Of a stretch of DNA of 64,000 nt, positions 51,571-62,382 are shown piece by piece. The notes under the pieces are model-generated. The model made no database searches, was not told where the DNA came from, and was given only the letters and a program-made list of their open reading frames with translations. Position 1 is the first letter of the stretch. Every line of letters starts with the position of its first letter. The DNA comes from Adineta vaga (lineage: Eukaryota > Rotifera), in assembly GCA_021613535.1 (NCBI GenBank), contig CP075496.1:10540001-10604000 (forward strand), written 5' to 3'. The translations under genes were made by a program, and so were the position numbers.

Positions 51571-54500
51571 TTAAAAATGTTCCCGAGGGACAACTACATT
51601 TGCAATTGGTAAAGTTGAACGATTATTTAATGTTGAACCGTGAGCTGAAAGAAAAGAAAAATCTCGTTTTCTTTTTTATATTGATTGACAATAATTGACT
51701 TACAAATTGATCGTTTTTTAGGATGAGTTTTAGTTGCACGATTATTTGTTGTCGGAAGTAATGGTTCTTAAAAATATGAAATGAATCATTTACAAAGAGG
51801 CAAAAGAAAGTTTCGATATTTACCAAGTGGTGTCAATTCAGGAGAATCGGAATTTGTTCGACGAAGATCATTTGTTCGATTACGAGTTGCTGCTGGATCA
51901 TTAATTGTGACGGTTTTTTTCGGTTTTACAGGAGTTATTTCTAAACCATATATACTAGCTGCATTCTCTTTGGACACAATTAGATCACGTGGAACAGTGG
52001 ATCCTAGATATAAATACAGATAAATATTCTATTTTCGAGTTTTGTCTTATGAATGTATGTATATCTTACCCATATCTTCCATTAATTCTTTATGATGAAG
52101 ATTTGCTCGTCGTTGCGCAGCTTTTGCTGCAATGTCTTGTGTTTGTTTTCTTAATTTCGTTTTATTATTTACAGGATGATTCGATAAGTCATGTGGTGGT
52201 GGTATAATGTGAGTTTTTTGACGTGTTGAACTTGTTTCATTCTTATGAATAGGCATATCAACACTTTCGGAACTCATACTAACAAGCGAATTTCCTTTTG
52301 TTAATTGTTGTTTAGATGATTGATCAAAATTGAAATGTGAATATGAGATTGGTTTATTTTTTGTTGTTGATAAATCATGATTGCTTGTATCATTATTCAC
52401 ACGAGTAAAAAGATCTTGATCGGATAGAGTTCGATTTGGAGGTAATGTTGTTATGGATTGATTTCGTCGAGAATTATTTGATGGTAAATGAAAACTTGTA
52501 ACGGATGTTGATGCACTGGTTAAATCTTCTTCGGCTATTTGAGAAAGAAATGGTAAAGTTGATTTACCATTGGCACCGGCTATTGTACGTAATGAATGAG
52601 CTAGAAAATATTTAAATAATAGAAATATGGTACGAAGATCTCGCATACTCTTTAAATCTTGAATAAGTAATCCTTCGTCAATATCTCTTGAATACAATTG
52701 ATAAAGTTCTTCAAGATCTGCTGGAACTAGAATTTGATGTTCTAAAAAGACAAAAACGATATGATGTCAATCAAAATTTTCAAGTGTTATTTTCATTTTA
52801 CAAAAAATAACTTGAAGTGCAGTTTTGTACACTTCGTCATTGAAGTCAAGTATGTTTTTTTGTTGAATATTCCTACCTTGAATAAGTCGTCGTTGTTGAT
52901 AAATTAATGTATCACATAAACTTTTATGTTGACCCATACGTAATAATTGTAAATCTTTATTTCTTATCATATGTTCACGAGAAAAGATTTCGGCCTGTAA
53001 TTCAATTGTTTTCATTTCATATTCGAAATTTTGAGAAAGTAATTTCAGTAATTCACGTTGTTCAAGACTAGTCATTTTCTTAGTTACTTTCTAGAAAATT
53101 AAAAATTTATGTTTGTTTTGAACAAGTCTTATGAATATACTTCAAATAAACGACGCGCATCATTCTTGGCCGTTTCAAAATCTTTCAATTGAACTTTACG
53201 TTGCTTTTCTAATTTTAATCGTTCTTGTTCTAAAACACGTAATTCTGCACGTGCACGTTGGACACTACTATCAGTTATTGTTGTGTCAATTGTAGTATTA
53301 TCACTTGAAGGTTTTTTACTATTTCGTGGACTATTTTCTTTATTGGAATCATGACTAAAAGAATAAGAAGAAAGTAAATAAATAAATGATCATAGAAATA
53401 AATGAATTATTTACTGTTCAATAATTGCTTCATTTCGCATAGATTCATGTTTAAGATCCATCAATCCACTATCAATTTCTAATAGTGCACGTCGAGCTTC
53501 AATTTGTTTACGATATGCTTGAACAATACTTTCTTTTAATTTTAAACCTTCTTCAACGCGATAACGTTCATTAGTATTAGAATCTATGAAATACAACAAA
53601 ACAGAACTATTCAAAATCATTCATAACAAACACGAGATTACATACCACTAAGTCGACTAAATCGTGCTTCATTTGTTGTCATTAAACGCATTTCTAAGTC
53701 ATCTTTTTGTTCTCGTAATAATTGAGCTTGATTTCGTAGATCTTTAATTATCTGTTGATATTGTGCAATGTGATATGAAACATCAATTACATTTCGTCGT
53801 ATCTAAATCATTAGATCGAATGGTTTGAAGAAAAGATCAGTTGAAAACAAACTTTTGTTTTAATATATTTTGCTCGATCAGCATAATTTAATGTATTTCT
53901 TGATTCTTCAAAATGAACAGATGCAGGTGAAATATGTGCAATCATTACTGTACGAGAATTTCCTCCGAGAGAATCTTTTAAGATTCTTGTTAATTTACTA
54001 TCACGATAATTGACATATTTCGTACTTCCTTTTTCACCTAAATGATAATTTCGAATGAAGATTTTCTGATTTCAAAAAAAGCAATTTCAATATTTACTTA
54101 ACGCATTGATACAATTTCCTAGAGCGAGTAATGAACGATTGATATGGGCACCTAGAAGATAAACGAAAAGTTTATGGATTTTGTTCGATATTCTCTGGTT
54201 TTTCATTTTCTTTTTCAAATTAAAAAATTCGATATCGAACTTTCTTTTTTCTTCGTTTACATTCTCGTGTTATTTACCTAAAATAATTAACATTTCTAAG
54301 GTTTCAAAATAATTTTATACCTTCCATCATTCGTTTGCCCGTATTTTGAGTTTGTGCTGCTCGTTCTGATCCAGCCAAATCAATCATATAAAGTTTTGCT
54401 AGAAAAATTTCAAATGTTTATGTCAGAAGAAAAGTTTCTGATGTTTTTCTTTACCAAATTGAACTTGTTCAGTATGAGATCGTGTTACATCACGTTGTTT

Positions 54501-55416
54501 AATATTAACTTGAAGAACAGCATGCGATCTCGATGATGTTTTATTCGCTTTTGTTGGTTCTTGAGTTCGAGCACGATTACCTTTATGTAACATTTCCATA
54601 ACTTCTCGAGGAGTTTTAGCAATAACTTCACTAAGACCAGCAACTTGAATTGTACCTTTTGCATCTTCACGTAATTCAAGAAATGATGATGATGGAACAA
54701 GTAAATCACGAATAAGTTCATTATATATTTCTAAATAAGACATGGTCACTTGATATTCTCGTTGACCTTCATAATTTTTTATTTCAACAAATAGATCATC
54801 TAATGTTCGATACATAACACCAGGATTATTCTCTGTGCCTAACATGGTATAAGTTTTTCCCGCTCCTATATGAAAGTATTCTCATTTGACTGCTAAGTTC
54901 TGTTTGTACGATTTGTTACCTGTTGCACCATAGGCAAATACAGTTGCATTATAACCTTCTAAAACACTACTTAAAAGAATTTTTGCTGTAGCTGCATAGA
55001 CTTCTTGTTGTTCAGCACGAGCGTCTGAAACAACGTCAAACATATATTTGCGTTCACGAGATCGATTAGCGCGTAGAATATCATCATGATCTTCTTCAGG
55101 ATCAAGCAGAACAACCATCTATAAATACCAATCAAATTATCCAAATTTTATGATGAAGTAAACGGTTATACGTACGTTATCTTCAGATACTTTATGAGCT
55201 ATAATAGTACCACCCTGTAGAATTTCTTCTTCTGTCATTGGTCGAATACGACAGGCAACCTTGAGAAAAGAAAACAAAGCATGATTGAATTGATAGAAAG
55301 ACAAAGAAAAAAAGAAAATCAGAAGATAATCTATTTACCATAATTTGTTGTTCGCCAGTTGGTAGTAAAGGTAAAGGAGTTCCAGCAATAATATTATCTT
55401 TCAGTACGTTCGTCAT
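51571..55416 (-). CDS. KIF19: Kinesin-8 family motor KIF19
   Basis: Fifteen exons join in frame to 943 residues (human about 998): 55416-55339, 55259-55176, 55118-54920, 54865-54455, 54398-54321, 54151-54098, 54037-53853, 53802-53646, 53583-53415, 53354-53141, 53090-52877, 52741-52070, 52003-51824, 51766-51704, 51644-51571. Motor motifs: V-A-C-R-I-R-P, P-loop G-A-T-G-A-G-K-T split by an intron, switch [10 protein letters not shown], switch II D-L-A-G-S-E-R, and [16 protein letters not shown]. The specific match is [16 protein letters not shown] and [10 protein letters not shown]. Coiled coil and an L-E-E-L-Y-Q-L-Y block follow, then a basic Ser-rich tail. Family knowledge: KIF19 walks to microtubule plus ends and depolymerises them to limit motile-cilium length. 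Confidence 0.95.
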
Positions 55417-57205
55417 TGTTCGTTTACTATCCTGTATCTAATATCATGTGTTGAAAAAAATTTTCATTCTAAAACAAAAGAAGATGAAGTCTAAGAATAC
55501 AAAACTTCTCACTTTTTCTGTTCTTTCATTTCTCAAAGTTTATCTCTAAGTGTTTGTCGACATGAATCAAATTTCTACGTTAAGTGGCAGTCAAACTTTC
55601 TATCTAACGAACAGATGAACGTTATATCATTGTTAATCAAATGAACATGGTTGGCATGAATTTCAAGTCGTTTTTCTTCTCATGCACGACCTATTGTTGC
55701 CGAGTCGTCTTCGCATTTGTTCGATTCGATTCAAAAAGAAAGAAGAAAAAAAAACGGTAAAGAAAGAGAGCGAGAACTCTTTTCTTTTTTTACAGTACTA
55801 GCCAATATCTTCGTGGAAAAGCAATGAAATCAACAAAAAGAAAGAATGAAAAGGATGGAAAAAAGATTTGCATTTTGCGATACACCATCGACGTCTTCTT
55901 CTTTTTTCAAATACTAGAGTCATATTGCTGTTACAACGTTGAGATCGGAACGAAGAAGAAGAAGAAGAAGAAGAAGAGAAAAGAAAGAATTTCATCGTGC
56001 GTGCGTGTGTGTTTATTGTCACCTTCAGGTCGCTGTTGGTTGATGTCGACAACGTTATAAGAATACTAGAGAGGAAAAAAAACGAGAAGGAGAGAGAATG
56101 AAGTCTGATCGTGTAGCAACAACAGTGATTTTGATTAAACTTTTGAATTCGTAACAAATAGAACTAGATTTCTAAGGTTTCTCACTCGTTATGTTTCATT
56201 GGTACGTGTCATACGTATCTTTCTTCTCTAAGAGAAACAGGTGAAAATCATACTTGAGAAAACGATCGAAAGAAAACAACTACATAGGAAAAAATTACTC
56301 AACTTTACATACAATCAACGTACAACTCTCCACTTATTTTTCGATGATGTTTTCTTAGCATTTTTCATTTTCTTCTCTTTCTTCACAATGGCCTGTAATT
56401 CATTGCAATATGAGTGAATTGTATATTTTACAGAAAACTTATGAGCAAAAAAAAACTCAATTTCTATGATGTTTGTGATGAATAGAAGAAGAAAAAAGAA
56501 AGCCTAATAAAATTTCTCTCTTGTCAACAGATCTTTGATGACCGAACGTTCGTGGGAATATGTATATATATAGACTTAATTAGAAATAACTTTTAAACGT
56601 TAAGGACAAATAAAGTTTTTTTCTGAAAAAGATTTTCATTATACTGAAACATAGAATGCAGTTTCATGATTAAGTTTACCTGTCAAAATATGTCAATTTC
56701 ACTTATATTTGATCTACAAACCCATGTTAAACAAGAATATTAAAAAATACTACTATTGAACAAAATCTCAAATGACATGTACCAAGATTCTTTCATAATA
56801 TATTTCTTTTTTTTATTACAAAATCACTTCAAAAGACAGACACTCCGAGAATTCTTCAATTTTTCTCGATAAATCTCATGATTATAATCGAACCAATGAA
56901 CAAAACAAATTTAATTGAGTTAATTCAATTCTATAAATAGTAAAAGTGTTCTTTCCGTTCTGTTTGCAAGAAAAACTTATTTGTTTTTGTTATAATAACT
57001 TTCACCTCCAGTAAAAACTATGCTTTTCACATAAACAAACCAAATCATAATCATATTTGAAACGAACAAAAGCAATTCTCGGTCTTTTTTATTCAATTAC
57101 TTTCGAATCAATTTATTTTTTTCTACGTTGATAAGAACAAATAACAAGAAACAAATAGAGATATAACTAATCTACATGAAATCATAGAAGAATATGAATT
57201 TGTTT
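55417..57205. other. Long intergenic region with GAA microsatellite
   Basis: About 1.8 kb between KIF19 and a small membrane-protein gene. A (GAA)n tract lies at about 55952-55978. The open frames over it (55798-56157 minus, 55824-56060 plus) are low-complexity readings of the repeat. CT/GA-rich DNA flanks it. No convincing gene was seen. Confidence 0.6.
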
Positions 57206-57693
57206 TTAAAGATTTGATCGATATTCAACTCTACCAAGTATAGTTGTATAAGAGACTGGACGAGGTGGAATAGGCGGAGGTTTATTTGGAACATGAAGAA
57301 TTGGACTTGATGAAAATTGATTTTCTTGTATTTTTCGTGGTTCAATAAAATTATCAACAGTCATTGGCAATGAATGTCGTCGATGAACATGATGAACACG
57401 ATTACACCAAAACCAAATACCCGTACCAACAAGAACGATAAGAAAAACCAAAGCTAATGCAGATAAGATAATTATATTCCAATTGAAATTCCAAGCAAAA
57501 GCGTGATTTTGTGATGAAGTTGAAAACAATGAAATTATTGATGATTCATTAGTAAAACTTAAAAGATAATTCAATTAGATAGATATGTTCATCGTTTAAT
57601 TTTAACATACTTTGCATTATTATCATCAAATATTACCGCTGGAATGAAAGCATCAATTGTATTGTTAGAAACATTGATTTGAATTGTTGTCAT
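57206..57693 (-). CDS. Small single-pass membrane protein with Pro-rich tail
   Basis: Two exons (57693-57611, 57557-57206) give 144 residues. The N-terminal part of about 50 residues has sequons (N-V-S, N-F-T, N-E-S) and no signal peptide. One transmembrane helix follows (I-I-I-L-S-A-L-A-L-V-F-L-I-V-L-V-G-T-G-I-W-F-W), then a His/Arg-rich juxtamembrane segment and a cytoplasmic tail with K-P-P-P-I-P-P-R-P, a class of SH3-binding motif. Type III topology is inferred. An upstream signal-peptide exon could be missing. The same P-P-P-I-P-P-R motif occurs in the PTP-PEST-like tail. No family is recognised. Confidence 0.65.
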
Positions 57694-58012
57694 TGCTTTT
57701 TTCGATTTCAAATGTGATATGTTCATCGACAAATTTAAATTAACGAACTAACATTATTTTTCTCTTTCTCTATTTTTGTTTTCAAATACACGTGGTGAAC
57801 ATAGGAGAATTAAATTAACACGTATCTCTTTTTTTATTATATCTATCGATGTATATGTATATCATCAACATTAATGTTTACAATTGAAAACATAAATAAA
57901 CGAAAAGAGGAAAAAATATAACAAAAAAGAAACCAAAAATATATCGCTGAATTAATGCATGTTGCTGGAATAATAAACTAAAGCTTTAATAGAAGTGACT
58001 ATATGTTGAATT
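57694..58012. other. Spacer between PI3K-like and small membrane-protein genes
   Basis: 319 bases, AT-rich, 3' flank of the kinase gene. No feature was seen. Confidence 0.5.
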
Positions 58013-59466
58013 TTAACTGACAATATTCTGTTGAATTTTATAATAAAATGCACGTGCAGCATTGAAACGATTGTTATAACATTTATCTAATTCAACAAAT
58101 AATGCATCACGAGCATCATTATCATTAAGTCCAACCAACAATGTTTCATATAATTGTTGAAATTTATCTTCTCCTAGAGGTTTAAAACGATTTTTATGCA
58201 GACGTAATGCATTGAAACAAGACCAAAGATGTTCTTTAATTGATTGCCATACTTGTGTGATAATTTCATTATCACTTTCATGACCAATCATGGCTAAATA
58301 AATATCGATGATTCTTATTTTTTTAATCGAATAGAAAAAAGAAATTTTACCAATAAAAACATCTTCACTAAATGGTGAATGTGGAATATCCATAAAAATG
58401 CCAAGTAACTTTTCAAGTTTTGTCTTTTGACCAAATGCACAACCAAAATCAATATGAAGAATTTTACCATCATCCGTAATCATTATATTATCGTCTAAAA
58501 ATAGATTTGATATATATATGAATTTCTTATATATATATCTTACCATGACGATCAGCTAATTTTAAAACAATTCCCGATATGACGAAACCAAGAAATGTTC
58601 GTAATAAATTTCCTTTTCGTTCTGGTGATTTTTCAATAAAAGATTTCAATGCATCTGTCGATGTTGAATCTTTATTTTCAACAGCAGTTTTAAATTCAAT
58701 AAATGGATGAGCATTTTCCACACATTCAATAAGTCCTTCGTTTTGATCGACTGGTAAAACCTGACAAAAGAAAACAACATGAGAATTCTATTACATTAAT
58801 ATCATCTGTTTTTACTTCATATAAAACAACTTCAGCACTGACATTTTCTTCTTTGAAGATTTCATTCATTTCTTTCATTACAGCAACACACATCGCATCT
58901 TGTAATAAATCATCACCATGTTTATAGATGCATCTAAATCAAATCCATTAGAATTTTCAGAGATAGAAATAAAAAATAAAAGGTAAATCTTACACTTTTG
59001 TATTACCATCTTCATCAACAGCTGTAAATTTTAATGGTTTTCCTTTTGATGGTATAAATGATCCATCGCGTAATTCTGTAACAAGAAAATGTGGTGATGT
59101 TGGTAATAGAAATGGAACAGGTATTTGTGTTAAATCAGGTGTTTTACTATCAGCAGCTTTTGTCATGGTAGAGATTTTTTCAATTGCATCACGAGCAATA
59201 AATATACGTGCATTATTATCTAATACATGTTGACAAACTTTTCCATGTTTATGATAATGACAAGACCAATAGAGACGACTACAATCAGCATCAGTAAGTA
59301 TACCTAATGCTTGAATTAATGCTCGATCGGAATGTTCAAATAATGCCCAAAGAAAGAATGGATCATGAACATTGACAATATTTGTTGGTTCATTATCATT
59401 TTCATCTTCTTTCGATTTTACTTCCTCAACATTATGAATTGGTACATTCAGATCAAGATCGCACAT
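58013..59466 (-). CDS. Compact PI3/PI4-kinase-like lipid kinase
   Basis: Five exons (59466-58994, 58933-58816, 58760-58544, 58494-58351, 58293-58013) give 410 residues, essentially a lone catalytic domain. Motifs: the ATP-lysine region I-Y-K-H-G-D-D-L-L-Q-D (usually K-x-G-D-D-L-R-Q-D, so the Arg is Leu), the catalytic loop A-D-R-H-D-D-N-I-M-I and the metal-binding H-I-D-F-G. The activation segment (K-T-K-L-E-K-L-L-G-I-F-M-D-I-P-H-S-P-F) is short and has few basic residues. No C2, Ras-binding or helical domain is present, unlike class I-III PI3Ks. The ATG follows TTTCAG by 10 bases. The gene lies 218 bases downstream of the histone-tail/RING gene on the same strand. Substrate (PI, PIP2 or protein) cannot be told from sequence. 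Confidence 0.8.
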
Positions 59467-59684
59467 GATTGGTTGACTGAAATTACAACAAATCTAATTT
59501 GAAAAGAAAATAATATGACAAAGAATAATTTTATTAAGAAGAATTTTGTTTTATTTCAAACAAAAATATTATGTTACTGACAATTAACAACAATTTTATC
59601 ACACGAAACGAATTCTATTAAGCTGTAAGTTTATTTCTTGCTTAGGTATATATGCGGAAAAAAAGGAGAAAAATGTTCTTTTTT

Positions 59685-61625
59685 CTATGTAGTACGTTGT
59701 CGTTTAACAGTTGGTGTCGTACTATGTAGAATATCTTGTCGACATATGGGACATTTTCTCAAGTCTTCTTCTTGTTTAGTAGCGCAATCATTACATAAAC
59801 ATTGATGACCACATGGAAGTAAAATAACTGAAGTATTATTTGTTAAACAAATACAACAAATATCGGCAGTAGTACTTGCTGTTTTGTTTATAATAGTATC
59901 AGTTAGCTTTTCAAGCAATTCTTCAGTTTTTAAATTGCCTTTGATACTATGTTGTTTAGCTAATGTTTGTAAATCTCGACGTGGTATTGTATCAAGTGAT
60001 GGTAATGTTTTTTTAACAATTGGCGTAAGATTTGTAACAGTAGTAGTTGCAGCAGCTACTACTGTTGTCACGAGTGGAGGTAGATGAAGATCATTATTTA
60101 AAGGTATGTCATCTTCTTGTGCAATATCCAATAAATGTTTATATTCTTCATCATTCAATGATTGATCGTTGAGAAAAGCCATTTCTTTATTGAAATATTC
60201 GACCAAACGTGGAAATTGTCGACGCATTGTTTGATATTCATCAATAATTTCAGGTGTTGCTGATGCTTGACGCAATTTTAAATAACGTTTCATAAATGCA
60301 GTGTAACGCACAAGTAAAATAGCTTTACGTATTCCTGAATGCGAGAATGAATCAATATTCTTGTGAAATTCAAATTCTTGTTCATTTGTTTGTCGAATAC
60401 CAGAAACTGTATCCCATGATGTATTGATTTTGAATTTGTTCGTTTGTTCTTCTTCTCCTTCTTTTTTCGTATCAATAATACGAAATAGGAGACATCCACC
60501 ACGTACTTCATTTTTGTCATTCATTGGTGATGGAAATTCCGTAATTAATTTAATTGATTGACGAGTTTGAATTGGATCTTGAAGTTGATGAACTTCAGGT
60601 GATCCATATCCTTGTTCAAGTATATATCGTTCGCCTAAAAGTTTCAATTCAATATTAAATCCAATTGGTGTAACTGTATAATGAAATTCTGTATTCATTA
60701 ATTCATCAAATGTTCGAGCATTTCGAACATTACAATAATTACAACCAATTGTACGTGATACCGATTGAATAACTTCAGCACCTAAATCAAGACCAACACC
60801 AACAACAGTTGACCATATTGTTTGATCTTGTGCATTACGTTCAATACGTTCTAGAAATTTTTTACCATCATCTCTCGATACTTCCATATCGGTAAGAAAG
60901 AAAATACGACGACTAATCATATTATTATCATCTTTCAAACCTTTGGTATCAATCGTACTGTTGTATAATTCACTTGAAACTTCAATTGCTCGACTAATAT
61001 TTGTACCACCAGTAGAACGTAATTTCAGAATTTTCTCTTCCAGTTGTTTTTTATCTATTGAAGATAGTTTTTCAATGGGCTGTAAAACAGTTGCTGCATG
61101 ATTGAAAAGAACAATACCAAGTGCATCATCAGGTGTCAATTGTTTCAATAATGTTAGTAGTGATTGTTGTGCTACTTGCAATTTTGTTTTACCAGGTTCG
61201 CCTTCAAATCGGTCGGACATCGAACCAGATATATCAAGTGTAATAACTAAATGAAGTCGACAATGATAGGTATGAATACCAGGACCATCGAGACAACTAT
61301 TAAAATTCACACTTAACCAATGTTCTTGATTTTGTGTTCCATTTTCTAATGGATTAACTGTAGTAGCAATACCATAGGATGGTAAGAATAAATCTACAGT
61401 TGTTCGTTGTGATGCAAAATAATGTGCATAGAATGAACTTTCATAACTAACATCATAGTTAACATCAACTGGTGCTGCAGCTTCAAGTTCAGTTTCCGTA
61501 ACTGCTGCTTTGCCTTGTTGTTTAGCTTCAGCTTGTTTTCGTTGAGCGTATGCGTGAAATACTACAGTTTTTCGCGGTGCTTTACCACCTGTAGACTTAC
61601 GAGCTGTTTGCTTTGTACGAGCCAT
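59685..61625 (-). CDS. Histone H3 tail mimic fused to vWA and RING E3-ligase domains
   Basis: This single-exon gene encodes 646 residues. After Met1 it reads ARTKQTARKSTGGKAPRK, identical to histone H3 residues 1-18, then diverges at once (T-V-V-F-H-A-Y-A-Q-R-K). Removal of Met would expose the same free Ala as in H3. A vWA domain covers about residues 124-310; the MIDAS residues are D131-x-S133-x-S135, T208 and D246. A beta-rich region and helices (about 310-500) follow. A SAP-like helix pair (I-P-R-R-D-L-Q-T-L-A-K-Q-H) lies at about 545-578. The C-terminal C3HC4 RING uses C590, C593, C605, H607, C611, C614, C625 and C628, followed by a basic K-R-Q-R end. The histone fold is absent, so it is not a nucleosomal histone. 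E3 activity directed by the H3-like tail is inferred. Nearly all neighbours have introns; this gene has none. Confidence 0.93.
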   Translation of the reverse strand: MARTKQTARKSTGGKAPRKTVVFHAYAQRKQAEAKQQGKAAVTETELEAAAPVDVNYDVSYESSFYAHYFASQRTTVDLFLPSYGIATTVNPLENGTQNQEHWLSVNFNSCLDGPGIHTYHCRLHLVITLDISGSMSDRFEGEPGKTKLQVAQQSLLTLLKQLTPDDALGIVLFNHAATVLQPIEKLSSIDKKQLEEKILKLRSTGGTNISRAIEVSSELYNSTIDTKGLKDDNNMISRRIFFLTDMEVSRDDGKKFLERIERNAQDQTIWSTVVGVGLDLGAEVIQSVSRTIGCNYCNVRNARTFDELMNTEFHYTVTPIGFNIELKLLGERYILEQGYGSPEVHQLQDPIQTRQSIKLITEFPSPMNDKNEVRGGCLLFRIIDTKKEGEEEQTNKFKINTSWDTVSGIRQTNEQEFEFHKNIDSFSHSGIRKAILLVRYTAFMKRYLKLRQASATPEIIDEYQTMRRQFPRLVEYFNKEMAFLNDQSLNDEEYKHLLDIAQEDDIPLNNDLHLPPLVTTVVAAATTTVTNLTPIVKKTLPSLDTIPRRDLQTLAKQHSIKGNLKTEELLEKLTDTIINKTASTTADICCICLTNNTSVILLPCGHQCLCNDCATKQEEDLRKCPICRQDILHSTTPTVKRQRTT

Positions 61626-62382
61626 CGCGATTGACGTAAAATGAAAAATGATAGAGAAATCAGGTAAGACATATTCTTATATATTCGCTGGACGAGAATG
61701 TGTAATTGCAAAATATCTGCTCAATTTAGTGAACGAGAAAGAAATAACAAAAAACTAATATCTCAATACGAAGCACAGAGTGATAAAAAGAATATATTTT
61801 CTGCATCGGCCTTTTTAGAGGTAACAGATTGACAACAGATAGAGATATTACGAAATGAAATGTAACCAAACACATGAGTCATTCGAGATCAACCAATGAA
61901 ATTTGTTTTCGAAGTACTTGTCAGAAACCTATTTCATATACGAAAGATTACACTAGTTGACAACTATAGAAGAAATATTGTAAATATCTTTTTTCAGTGA
62001 TCATATTCAAATTAGTATATGAACGAATAGGTATTCTTTAAAGAGAAAAAAACATTAAGTTTATATCGAAAGATGTATTCTATATTAACTTCAATTGCAA
62101 AAAAAAATACAACTCGATTACATGATTGATACGTTCAATCTTCCCAAATTCAAATACAAATATACTGTTCTACCACAAAGATATATATACAAACAAATTC
62201 ACGAAAAAAAAACACATAAGAATTCTGTTCAATAGTTCATCACTCATTAAGTCATCGTCTCTTTCCAATTTTCATCTCTATGGAATACGATCTGATAGTT
62301 AAATTCTGATTTTATGGTCGAAATAAAATATAATTCTATCAAAGCACGTAACTGACATTTTCTGTTATGATATAAAAACTAT
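61626..62382. other. Promoter and spacer upstream of the H3-tail/RING gene
   Basis: About 750 bases, AT-rich, with the TATA element described separately. The distal part is the 3' flank of the small signal-anchored gene. No other ORF was seen. Confidence 0.5.
61676..61683 (-). promoter_or_regulatory. TATA box (TATATAAG) of the H3-tail/RING gene
   Basis: On the minus strand TATATAAG lies about 50 bases before the ATG, giving room for a start site and a leader of roughly 20-25 bases. TTACGTCA (61639-61632), a CRE/ATF-type site, lies between it and the ATG. No acceptor-like site is needed, so this gene appears to have its own promoter. Confidence 0.55.

Noticed and set aside
52767-52876. Reading straight past the KIF19 eleventh-exon donor
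   Set aside because: The longer exon fits no downstream frame. Ending at 52877 restores the frame and the family-conserved L-E-E-L-Y-x-x-Y block.
55798-56157. Open frames on both strands over the GAA tract
   Set aside because: They are translations of (GAA)n/(TTC)n and CT-rich DNA (poly-Ser, poly-Lys), with no domains or splice context.
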